Made by a program: the position numbers and the translations under genes
Source: Ustilaginoidea virens
Lineage: Eukaryota; Ascomycota; Sordariomycetes; Hypocreales; Clavicipitaceae
Assembly: GCF_000687475.1 (NCBI RefSeq)
Contig: NC_057316.1
Location: forward strand, 6,200,001 to 6,264,000
Reading direction: 5' to 3'
DNA length: 64,000 nt
The notes under the pieces: generated by a model
Database searches by the model: none
What the model was told of the DNA's origin: nothing
Seen by the model: only the letters and a program-made list of their open reading frames with translations
In this document: positions 1 to 10,600 of the stretch, one piece after another
Numbering within the stretch: the first letter of the stretch is position 1
Layout: each line of letters starts with the position of its first letter

Positions 1-90
1 TTTTGACCTAGGATATCCCCCAAGGCCATTCCGCCCGCTTCTTTGGTTTCCCAATCGCGCAAAGCATCCACAACCCCCCCGAGCCCAACT
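1..90. other. POM152 3' flank at window edge
   Basis: Downstream of the POM152 stop. No reading frame, polyadenylation signal or other gene can be supported in this short edge sequence. Confidence 0.5.
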
Positions 91-3000
91 TCATCGTCGA
101 TCCTTCTTTTCCGCAACTTGCTGAGTCGAGAAGGAGCAGAAATTATCCTTGATGGCTACTACTTCATATGTGCCCTCTTGACTGGCTTTGATGACTTTGC
201 TATGTTCATAGGAGATGTCGTGCCTGGTCTCGAGGACGACACTCCTATGGCCCCTTTTGGCATTGGAGCTTCTTGTGTAGGTGAATTCGAAAGGGGGGGT
301 GCCCCAGAACTCGAACAGAATATCAACTTCACTGCCTTCGTGAATGTCCACCCTGGATTGTTTGCCACGGCTGATTTGGACACTGGGAAGTGGATGAATC
401 GTCTTGCGGAGGTTGACGGCGGCGCGGCACTCGCTGGCCTTGTCCGAGATGCTGGTGATGGTGAAATCACCCGGCTTCTCTGCGACGCGCCGAAAGTTTG
501 TGGTTGGAGATTTGGCGTTCCAGCGGCCGTTGAACTCGTACGAGATATCAAAAGGCGGCGTCCCCGAAAGCGTGTAGGCGATGCGCTCGCCCACGCAAAA
601 GTCCTCGCGGGATTCCAGAGCATAGATTGAAGGGGCGTCGAACAGCTGGATCTGGATCGACGGGGCATTCATCTCATACTTTTGCTGACAGCCCTTGGCG
701 TCACGGACGCGCCTGACGCGCAGTTGTTGCACCCCTAGGCGCAAGTGCTCCCTTGGAATGGGCATTTCGTACGAGTTGGAACTGATGGAGGGGATTCGAT
801 ATGTTTCGGGTCCTGACCCGGATTGATGCTTTATCTCAACCTCTACGTAGAACGGTGCGATCCCGGTTAAGACGATGGGGATTTTGTCCTCGTGGTCCTG
901 TTCCTCCATACAGTACTTGAAGGATTGACCTGGCTTCGAGAATTTCGCCGTGGGCTTGGCGTTGACGCGTTGCCGCAGCACAAAAGGCTGCAGATTTTTG
1001 TCGCTGCTGTAAAGATTGTCTTCGAGACCGGTGAACGTGTACGTGTATTCGCCAGCCTTGGATGTGTCCGTGGAAATCGACGTCTTGAACAGAGCGGCAT
1101 CAAACTCTCGCCGAGTCATGGAGTTGGAGCCTTGGAGAGACTCGTGTCTGATCTCGTAAGAAAGATGGAATGGGGGAGAGCCTGTCTTCCCGTTTTAGAA
1201 AAAAGTTTGGAGAAAGTGAAGAAAAAGCGGAGGCATCTACTCACCTTGTAGGTTGATTTCAAACCCGTCAATATCACCTTCACACACGTCTTGCTTGGTA
1301 AATCCTTGCTTGCTCCCCTTCAAGCTGTCAGTCTCGACGAGGGAGAGCTTTGGCCGGGGAAACCAGTCCACTTGGAATGTGGCAGCCGATGGATCAACAG
1401 TACCCGGGCACTGACTGTCCTTCACCCCGACAATTTCATAGACACCCTTGGACTTGACATCAAGGTGGTCGTTGGGACCAGTCGCAGTGTTGGTGAGTAC
1501 TTTTTCGGGTTCGTTCAAGTTGCGATATTGTACGGTCCAGGGAGGTTCGCCTTGAAGGCGTAATGGCAGTTTGAGGGTAGAATCTTCGACAGCTCGAACA
1601 GAATTCTTCTTCTCCATTGACCCGAACCCGGCACGAGGCCTCTGGCGTCGCACGGCAATTTTGATTTGATCCTGCAGAAAAGTTCGACATCCACGCTTGT
1701 CTTGCACGCTGCTGAGCGCCAAAATATACTCCCCACCTTTTGTGAGGGCCGGTGTCTTGATTCTGAAACTGTATTCAACCAGGCCGTTGGCACGTTCGGT
1801 TCGGCGCTTGCCTTCATGTACTGTTTCCCACTCGAGGTTGAACGGGGGATCTCCATTGAGGACAACGTTGACCTCAACCTCGGAATCGAGGCAGGCATTG
1901 ATCACATCCCGCGCTTGAACGAACCGAGCCGATGCTGCTGGCTTGACTTCTTGTTCCAGCGTGTTGTCCTGGGGAGGCAAGGCGAGGTTTTTATACACGT
2001 CGTCGCTGATGGATGTGAACACATATCTGTGACGGCCTGCCCTCTTAGGGATGAGCTCCAACTGTGAGCGTAGCCCAGCCACGTGGTGAGTTTTGCGCTC
2101 GACTTGGCCTTCCGAGGTGATCTCATAACGAATGTCAAACGGCGGAGTGCCCACAAGATCAAGATTGACGCGCAGGCCTATGGAGTTTCCAGCACACTTG
2201 TCGGGGATATCTTCGGACCGGATTGAGAGGTGTGGCTCCAACGGGTTGAGCAACAGGCAGGAAGACGGTTCGTCCACTTCGCCTTCGCAGGATCCGCTAA
2301 ATACCGACTTGAGGGTGTACAGACCAGGCTCGGAGATGAGAGGATGATCCCTGGAGTTTTTGGCCGAATGACTGAAAACGGATGATTTGTCGCCATGGTC
2401 TCCGCTGCTGCTTAGAGTATCTAGGGGCGAAAATTCCCACGTGATCATATGAGAGGTATGCTCAACCGGACCCGAAAGAGCAAACTTCAGAGGCATTTCT
2501 TTCGCACTGCCTTTGGCGACCTTCAACGGTCTTCTGAGATCACACCCATCCATACGGATCTTGGGCCGTTGCCTGACCGTGAAGCTCTGGGTCAAGCCCT
2601 TGGGGTTGCCTGATTCTGCATCTTGCCCAGATTTTGCATACTTGACGACGTTACCGAAAGCATCGTGAACCTCGTCAACTGAGTACTCCCATTCTCCAGC
2701 AGACGTAAGAGACTCGTTGAGGCCGACGGTGACCTTGGCGGGACGGACCCAGGAGAAGTTATCAGTTTCACCGTCGGCAGCTTCGTTTGCTCCGGCAATC
2801 AGCGGCGAGACAAAACCTTCGGGCTGCAGGCTTTGGAATCGAAAATCATGGTTCTTCCCGTTGACCGCCCGACTGTACATTATCTTGAGTGGCGGAGTGC
2901 CGACAACTTCAAGCGAGAGGTCGGAGAGGTCCCGAATACATCGCTGAGCCGAGTCGGAAGCGAGGATTCTGGCCTCCGGACAAGGAACCACGTATGTCTC

Positions 3001-4041
3001 CTTGATAGCACGCTGCACCTCGAGTTTATACTCGTCCAGAACTTTGCCGAGCCGGTAGACACCGGGTTTCTTCACACGAAATTGCCAATTGAATCCAATC
3101 GTGTTCGGGTCTGCACTTTGGTCACGGATGGCTCTGGCAACTTTGTGAATCTCGCGACTGGAGACTTTGATGGTTTCCTCCGTATTCGTCTCGATGTCGA
3201 ACCGAGCAATTTCGATCTCGGCGGGCACAGTGGCGTTAAAGTAGATCGGCAGTGAAACCCCTGTCTTGTCCTTTTGGCCTAGACAATAGGGAATACCCTC
3301 GGGATTCAGGACGGCAGAACCCTCGGGGAGGATGTTTATGATTTGTTTTCCCATTATTAAAGAGTGGTTGTTGAGAATGCTGGAAACCTTGACATTGTGC
3401 TCGGATATAGAAATCTCGCGATCATACAACACCTTGGCAAGACCAAGTAGCCAGGTTTGCCATGGCAACTATCGGCAAAATTTCAGCATGTCTGTTCGGT
3501 CATGGGGCATCGAAAGGCATGTCTGTTCGGTCATGGGGCATCGAAAGGGTGGAGTAAGAGTTGCTGCTTCACTTACAGGAATATTAAACATCAACATGTA
3601 GTTAAGAACAAGATGGCCTGTGAATAGCGTTGTGACCAAAAACTGGGAAAGCTCCAGCCAAGGTATTCTGAGCTCGGGCAACCCGAAAAGAAAGGCGAAA
3701 TCGATGAAAATCCACTTCAGAAAAAGCCACCAAGAAGAATCGCCGTCTTCGATGACTTGAAGCCAATCGTACAGTTTCCAGGCCCACAACAGCACGTACA
3801 CCCCGAAGGCGTAGAGTCGTTGTTGAGGAGCATCAAGGAAGTACAGAGGAATGACCGGCTCGCTGGTCGTTCGCTGCGAGGAGACATTTTCCGGCGCAAG
3901 AGGAAGGGTGGGCGACTTGGCCGTGGTGGATTGCGAGGAAACTGTGTCGACCGTAGACGGAGTTTTTTGCGCGCTTTGTCGACGAGTACCGGTAGCTGGC
4001 GTTGCTGGGAACCCAGACCGAAGGCGAGGAGTCGCGCTCAT
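91..4041 (-). CDS. POM152: Nucleoporin POM152 (pore-membrane glycoprotein), three exons
   Basis: Structural nuclear-pore protein anchored in the pore membrane, with most of its mass in the perinuclear lumen. Exons on the minus strand: 4041-3577, 3468-1245 and 1181-91; TGA stop at 93-91. Donors are GTAAGT and GTGAGT, acceptors end GATAG and GACAG, and the phases (0, then 1) join without a break. The product is about 1259 aa, close to the family size of roughly 1270-1340. Residues 75-94, 104-123 and 131-152 are hydrophobic, giving three membrane segments. The rest carries at least eight Ig-like repeats marked by G-x-P-P-[FLW] followed by a beta strand, such as [20 protein letters not shown] and [10 protein letters not shown]. 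An in-frame ATG ten codons upstream (4071) would give 1269 aa; the start at 4041 (MSATPRLR) is preferred by recalled family resemblance. The C-terminus (ending KKDRR) is the least certain part; a further small exon is possible. CA and TG dinucleotides are normal here, unlike the repeats next door. Confidence 0.93.
1182..1244 (-). other. POM152 intron 2
   Basis: 63-bp intron with GTGAGT donor (1244-1239) and GACAG acceptor (1186-1182), phase 1. Removing it restores the Ig-repeat motif [10 protein letters not shown] across the junction. Unspliced, the frame meets TAG at 1239-1237. Confidence 0.9.
3469..3576 (-). other. POM152 intron 1, with 31-bp tandem duplication
   Basis: 108-bp intron with GTAAGT donor (3576-3571) and GATAG acceptor (ending 3469), phase 0. 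Reading through it hits a stop after 35 codons. It contains two adjacent identical 31-bp units at 3486-3516 and 3517-3547 (each starts GCATGTCTGTTCGG on the plus strand), so the intron is nearly twice its length without the duplication. Confidence 0.88.
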
Positions 4042-4499
4042 CGCATCCCGTAATGGCAGATACTCGAGCAACGAAACATCGAGAGGCAGGCAAAAGAAGA
4101 GAGTGGTGCAGATCTAGGTTTGAGGAAGCCGGGGTTTTTTCAGAGGTGCTGGCAACTGACTTTTTTTGCAGCACTGAGACGTCGATTCCAACAGGTATGG
4201 AGCACCAGACGTCAACTGGTTGCTTGTGTAGGTGCAGCTTCTTCCCTGCGGCGCGCCAAGACGCGGCTCTCTTTAGCGGCTGGGATGCTAAACAGCTATA
4301 GTACCAGCTTGCCCAATCAATGTGAGGTGCAGCTTGAGCCAACCGCGCCTACGCTTAACAGCAATAAGTTGCTTCTATCTAAAGTATTAAGCTACTTCTG
4401 GCTTAATAATTAGATTCTTATCATATGTAGCAGACTCATGTATCATAGATAGCTAACTTATAAAGTTTAACTACTATTATACTTTAAAACATAGTTAAT
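4042..4499 (-). promoter_or_regulatory. POM152 upstream region, then AT-rich flank of the nest
   Basis: About 460 bp separate the POM152 start codon from the first identified transposon edge. 4042-4340 has normal composition and holds the 5' leader and presumed promoter, with C/T-rich tracts on the coding strand and one CCAAT pentamer (plus strand, about 4314-4318). 4341-4499 becomes AT-rich and may be the outer part of the Copia-B LTR whose other part follows 57691; that link is inferred from the shared target site, not seen as homology. No other gene found. Confidence 0.5.
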
Positions 4500-4504
4500 A
4501 CTAT

Positions 4505-5199
4505 TATTGCAATTCTAAAGGTCACTATAAAGCAAAGCCTTACTAGCTAGCTAGATAGCACGAGACTGTCTGCGACCTGTGACTTAATCTTAGTATAAAT
4601 ACTAGATTCTTCACTAAGTCCTAAGACTATACAAGTGCTATAAAGCGAGGCAAGTGTAAAGGCAAGGCAAATATAAGATAACCAGAATAACGTAGGGAAG
4701 GTGGGAGTTAAGAGGCATATAGTGCATTAACAGGTTCGATTGTGCTGCCCTTCTACTATTTAGAAAGAAGGGGGAAAGCTATCCTATATATACACAAAGG
4801 AGAGGTGGGCCTAGGCATCCAGGGTAGCCAGTAAGAGAGCTCCCCGTAATGCTCGTCACTAACCCCGCTATATCCGACTAACCCCGCTATATCCGGCCAC
4901 TCCAACCACCACGCTAGTGACTAACCACCACGCTAGTAACTAGCCACCACACTAGTGATTAACCACCACACTAGTGGACTAGCCATCACGCTAGTAGGCC
5001 GCCACCACGCTAGTAGGCCACCACGCTAATTTAGCAATGCCACACCTTTTTTAACAAGGCCTACCTTACTTGGTATATAGTAATAATCTACTGAAAATCC
5101 TTAAGGTAAAAGACAAAGGCCTAAGGTTGGTAAGACTACCGTAAGTTTAAGAGACGGTATAAGGCCAGCAGCCTAATAGGCTACTATAGGATTTTAACA
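4505..5199 (-). repeat. Copia-0 3' LTR (left)
   Basis: On the minus strand it begins TGTTAAAATCC and ends GCAATA. Carries the family minisatellite (units like CCACCACGCTAGTGACTAAC, about 4900-5030) and a TATATATA box. Followed at 5200 by the polypurine tract of the element (CCCCCTCTGATTAG on plus). Confidence 0.88.
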
Positions 5200-5502
5200 C
5201 CCCCTCTGATTAGCTACTGTAGTAGCAAGCTAATCGTATAAAGGATAGGAAAAGAAAATACAGTAAAAGTGCTAAGGAAAAACATAGAAAAACCTTAGTA
5301 AAAGTAGTATAAGTTAGTATAAGTTAGCAGGCCCTAAGACCTAGTAACTCGCGGAACCTAGTAAATTTAGGGCCCGGCAGTGGCTTAGTAAGACCGTCAG
5401 CAGGCATACTATTAGTAGGTAAATAGGTAATTTTAAATAAGCCCAGCTGGGCTTGCTCCCTAATATACCGGAATTTTAATAGTGTATGCTTAGTGCGAGC
5501 AT
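5200..5502 (-). pseudogene. Copia-0 RNase H C-terminal fragment and 3' tail
   Basis: Minus-strand remnant covering the polypurine tract, the 3' untranslated tail and the last codons of pol (the stretch corresponding to ADGLTKPLPGPKFTRF in relatives). Ends abruptly at 5502, where the Gypsy G1 LTR is inserted in the pol sequence GCGAGCAT/GCTGATT. Confidence 0.8.
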
Positions 5503-6189
5503 TGTCACGGGCTCGGGCTACGCCCGCGCCATAATGTGGCTAGGACTCGGGCTACGCCTATGCCTAGCCTAGGCAGGGTTAGATAAGTCAACAGCATAGG
5601 GTTACAGGACTATGCTAGGACCCCGACCTATACCACATAAGGATAAATAGGCATTCGAGAGGCCCTTATTCGGGTCCTCTTTCTTTCCTCTTTAGTCTAT
5701 TTAATATATTTATTTGATGCCTATTCGTAGTAGCCCTAGGGCCAGTCTTTTATATTTAAATAGACTCTCCCAGCCTTAATATTATAACCTTATATTATAG
5801 AGCTAATAATACAGGCTATATAAGATATCGAGATAAGTATACATAAAGGACCGAGTGGAGAGAACCTAAAGCTATAATGCCCCCGATATAATATATATAC
5901 CCGAGTGGAGCAACTTGCAATAGGGTTACAATAGATAGAGGCGCAGATATATACTAACGTATAATATCTTACTGCCGTTACTGCCTTACTATAGGCCCTT
6001 CTTGCGAGCCAGTTAAATAGCTCCTAAAATGCTACCTAATTAGCCCCGGTCGTATAATATAATGCCCCCTTTTCTACTGCTTAGGATATCTAGCTAAAGT
6101 GCAAACCGATCCTAATAGGGGACCCCTTTAATAGCAGGAAGGCTATATTTATAGCCTAGCGGACCTTTATATAATATAAGCTTAAGGTC
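5503..6189 (+). mobile_element. Gypsy G1: 5' LTR, leader and start of gag
   Basis: Starts TGTCACGGGCTCGGG. The LTR runs to roughly 5845 (its 3' edge cannot be fixed); the leader and first part of gag follow to 6189, where Copia-1 is inserted. Same sequence as 12408-12733 plus 30955-31451. G1 resumes at 11907-12407. No intact frame. Confidence 0.75.
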
Positions 6190-6916
6190 TGTTAAAATCC
6201 TATAGTAGCCTATTAGGCTGCTGGCCTAATGCTCTGCTGGCTTACTGACCTTCTGTCCCTTATACCGCCTCTTTGACTTATGGTAGTCTTACCTTAGACC
6301 TTTGCCTTTTACCTTAGGATTTTCAGTGGATTATTTACTGTATATCAAGTAAGGTAGGCCTTAAGGTAGGCCTTGTTAAAAAGGTGTGGCATTGCTAAAT
6401 TAGCGTGGTGGGCCTTCTAGTGTGGTGGCTAGTCCACTAGTGTGGTGGGTAGTCACTAGCGTGGTGGTTAGTCACTAGCGTGGTGGCTAATTACTAGTGC
6501 GGTGGTTAGGGTGGTTGGAAAGGCTGGATATAGTGGGGCTGCTGACGTATTATATACGTGGCATAGCGAGCATTACGGGGAGCTTTCTTACTGGCTACCT
6601 TGGATGCCTGGGCCCACCCCTCCTTCGTATATATATAGGATAGCTTTTCCCCTTCTTTCTAGATAGTAGAAGGGTAGCACAATCGAGTCTGTTAATGCAC
6701 TATATGCCTCTTAACTTCCACCTTCCCTGCGTTTCTGGTTATCTTATATTTGCCTTGCCTTTACACTTGCCCTGCTTTATAGCACTTGTATAGTCTTAGG
6801 ACTTGGTGAAAAATCTAGTATTTATACTAAGATTAGTTCACAGGTCGCAGACAGTCTTGTGCCATCTAGCTAGCTAGTAAGGCTCTGCTTTTATAGTGAC
6901 CTTTAGAATTGCAATA
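6190..6916 (+). repeat. Copia-1 5' LTR
   Basis: 727 bp, TGTTAAAATCC to GCAATA. Contains the minisatellite with CTAGTGTGGTGG-type units (about 6405-6510) and a TATATATATA box near 6629-6638, which probably drives element transcription. Confidence 0.92.
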
Positions 6917-6931
6917 GGTTATGAGCCCGGG
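6917..6931 (+). other. Copia-1 primer binding site: initiator tRNA-Met anticodon arm
   Basis: GGTTATGAGCCCGGG lies directly after the LTR. Its complement, CCCGGGCTCATAACC, contains GGGCTCATAACC of the initiator tRNA-Met anticodon stem-loop, including the CAT anticodon. It does not pair with a tRNA 3' end (no TGG start). This matches the half-tRNA priming known for Drosophila copia and yeast Ty5. The same site occurs at 14967, 27491-27505 (-), 29637-29651 (-), 37271-37285 (-), 54671 and 56977-56991 (-). Confidence 0.85.
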
Positions 6932-7630
6932 TTTTTACTTCTTTATTTTTACCCTACCTTTTGTGTTCACCCCTTGGTCTCTTTTGCTTATTAGTACTAC
7001 TAATATAGCTATCCTTTGGTATCCTCGGCTTACCCTTATCACCTTTAGCTTACCCTTTGTTACCTACGGCATTACCTTGCGGCAATCAACGGCGTACCTA
7101 ACGGCAACTTACGGTGTAACCTCACGGCACTTTTAGCGTAACCTTACGTTATTTTTGGAGTAACCTACGGCACCTACGGATTTTATAGTGTGATATCTAC
7201 CACACTATACTACTGTATAACACCTTTGCACCTAGTGCACGACACCCACTGCACTGCACAGCACCTGTTATACTCTTCCACTTATAGCACTTTTGGTACG
7301 GTACTTACGGCACCTTTTTATATTACGGCACCTATAGCACCCACGGCACTCACAGCACCTACGGCGCTTACGGCACCTTTATATTACGGCACTATATAAG
7401 CACCTAAAATACCAACGCTATAATACGGACTTGCACAACGCCTTCGGCATCTGTGCTTTTATACTGAGACCTACCGCTATATTCTGCGGTTACCTTTTAT
7501 AGTAGGCTACTAGCCACTATATTTACTAGCTGTCCAGCTAGTTACTCGACTATTTTGCTAGCTATTTAGCTGGTTATTCATCTGTTCTTACAGCTATTGG
7601 CATCATTTTTAATGACTTTTAACCACTATA
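6932..7630 (+). other. Copia-1 5' leader with ACGGCACCT repeats and a palindrome
   Basis: Untranslated leader. Holds degenerate 9-bp repeats of the ACGGCACCT type (clusters near 7090-7175 and 7288-7392) and a 12-bp inverted repeat TATAGTGTGATA at 7184-7209. No gene; the short frames here are repeat translations. Confidence 0.8.
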
Positions 7631-10600
7631 ATGACACAGTCTAGGCCTTCCACTTATAAGGCCACTTTGGATTCCAACTCTAAAGCTGATCTTACTGTAC
7701 AACTACAGCTGGATATGGACGATATAAAGTCCCAGATGAACACCCTAATTACCTTTATACAAGGCCTAGTTAGTAGGCGAAATGGTAACGTTCCTACTAT
7801 TATAACTAGTAAGGAACTAGTAGAGGCTACTAGCCCTACTATCCCCGGTCCTACTATTACGACTATTAAGGACCCAGTAGAGGCTACTAGCCCTACTACC
7901 ACTAATGCCGCTTCTACTAATAATAGCAAGAATAATTCTACTAATAGGAAAAAGAAGCAGCAACAGAAGAAGAAACAGGACTCTAGCAGCAATCAGCAAG
8001 ATGTTGAGGCCTTTATTATAGGCAATTATAATACCCAGGATACTAATATATCCTATTCCTCTTCTTCTACCACTATATCCACTGATAACCAGCCCTTAGC
8101 TATAAGCTATAGTGCTAAATCAGGCGGTAGGACCCCTAAGGATGCCCTCCTTTACGATATAGGATCTACTTGTCATATTGTTAATGATAAGAAGCATTTC
8201 ACCACTTTTCACCATTTTGAAAAGAATGATAAGCCTGTAATTACTACTGGTGGTGGCCCTATTTCCCCTACTGGTTGGGGTACGGCACGATTTACTGTGC
8301 TACAGGGCATTAATCCTACGAAATGGGGTATTATAGAGCTCAAGAATGCACTATATATTCCTGCCTTGGATATTAACATCATTAGCGGTGTAAAGCACTA
8401 TGCCGCTAAAGGGGTACTAATTAAAAATCAGCTTTGGTCAGCAAGCCGTAAATGCATCGGCATTTTTAACTTTGATAAATACGGCTTTTTCCTTCCACAG
8501 AAAGGAATAGACACACCACTACTACATCAACCTTGTAGCCATTATACTATTACTAATAGTATATCAGTAGAGGTCCCCAGCCCTACTAACCCTGCTGATT
8601 ATAGTAATCCTGAGGATATTACTATTACCCCCGTTCCTACTACTGCGACTAGTAAGGAACCTGTAGAGGCTACTAGCCCTACTACTAACCAGTCCGCTAC
8701 CATAACTAGCGATGTTCCTACTACTGCAACTAGTAAGGAACCTATAGAGGCTACTAGCCCTACCACCCAACCTTCTGCTGTTACGACTAGCGAAGACCCT
8801 GTAGAGGCTACTAGCCCTACTACCCAACCTTCCGCTATTACGACTAGCGAAAATCCTGTAGTGGCTACTAGCCCTACTTCTACCCTTATAGCAGCTGATA
8901 CAGAATATCAGAAGCTATTACAATTAGCCGGCATTTGGCATGTACGGCTAGGGCATATAGGTATTCAGCTACTTAAAAAGACCTGTGCTAATACTTACCT
9001 GGTCTACCTTCTAAAGAAGAACATTGTTATTAAAACAACCTTTATTACCTTTATTCACCAAAATGAAGGTATAGGCCCTATTTCTAGTGGTCTAGAAGGA
9101 GACTTTCATAGAGGGCAAAATATAGGTTCAGAGGGGGTATCTAGCAGTAAAGAACCTGCTATTTTACTGGATGACCTAGAAAGCATTCCTGACCCTACTA
9201 ACTCTACTAACCTTACTAGCATTACTAACACTAATGCTATACCGGATGACCTGGAAAACATACCGGACCCTACTAACCTCACTAACATTACCAATACTAA
9301 TGTTATACCGGATGACCTGGAAAGCATACCGGACCCTACTAATTTTACTAGCATTACTAATGCTGCCCCGGATGATATTACTAACACTAATGCCACCGTG
9401 GATTACCTTCCTAAGTCAGAAGGTACTATACTACAGTCCCCGGCTACTGCAAAGGATGACCTTATAAATATCCTTATTAGCCTTAATCCTACCGACCTTA
9501 CCGGCCCTACTGGTCCTGTTGGCCCTGCTGACCCTACCAGCCCTACTGACTTATTCCCTAACCAGGATTTATACCACCTGATATGGGATTCCTGCTATGC
9601 AGCTAAGCGTAAGCTAGCTAAAAAGGCCCCTGGTGGGACGCCTAATAGCTGGAAGGATGTGCTACGAAGCCCTGAAAAAGACCTCTGGATAAAGGCTTTA
9701 TTTAAGGAATTTGAGCAGCTATTGGATACTAAAGTCTTCCAATTTATTCCTAAGTCTAGCGTTCCTATTGATAGGAAAATTATACGCAATAGGCCTGTTT
9801 TTCGGGTTAAAAAGGATGCTAATAATCAGCCTATAAAATATAAGGCTAGATTAGTTGTCAAGGGCTTTATGCAAGTCGAAGGAAAGGACTTCCAGCATAC
9901 CTATGCTTCTACCTCTATCCCACCCACCTGGAGGGTTATACTGGCTTTAGCTGCTAGTAATAACTGGGAAATAGAGCAAATTGATTTTATAGGCGCCTTC
10001 CTAAATAGCGAACTTTCTGAGACTATTTATATGGATATCCCTGATGGATTTCTTGAATTTCCGGAAAGTCTACTAACTGATAGCAAGCTTTGGTCTAATA
10101 TACAGCGCCAACGGTTACTAACTTTGCTTAAAGAAGCTGGCTTTGACCCTTCTATAAAGCAAGCTATTTTATTGAAGAAGGCCCTATACGGGCTAAAACA
10201 AGCACCCCGCGAATGGCAACACCGGCTAAAAGACCTGATTTCTAGTGAAGGTTTTTTACCTTTGGCTTCTGATGCTGCCGTCTTTTATAATAAGCAAACC
10301 AGCACCTTTATCGTCACTTATGTTGACGATTGCCTATTAGTTGGTCCAAATATAACTTATATTAACCAGCTAAAAAGGAAATTTCATAAGGTCTATGCTA
10401 TAGAAGACCGCGGTCCGGCTTCCTTCTTCTTAGGCGTACAAATTATATGGAATAGGAAGGAAGGTTTATTGTGGCTACACCAAGCCCAATTTATAGCAGA
10501 GGTCTTAGCTAAATTCGGCTTACAGGATACTAAACCTCAGCTAATTCCACTTCAACCAGGGATTCTAAATGAATCTAGTGGAAAAGATCTTAGCCCTACC

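Noticed and set aside
43..630. Plus-strand open frames across the POM152 locus (43-630, 892-1251, 1666-2067, 2833-3255 and others)
   Set aside because: They are antisense shadows of POM152 exons; the minus strand has the Ig-repeat motifs, splice sites and membrane segments.
4890..5035. CRISPR-like regular repeats in the LTRs
   Set aside because: Units are contiguous, imperfect and 14-20 bp with no unique spacers; this is an LTR minisatellite in a eukaryote.
7190..7399. Thr/Ala-rich frames in Copia leaders (7190-7399, 29356-29072, 36928-36719, 56593-56384)
   Set aside because: Translations of the 9-bp ACGGCACCT repeat upstream of gag; no conserved start and no domain.
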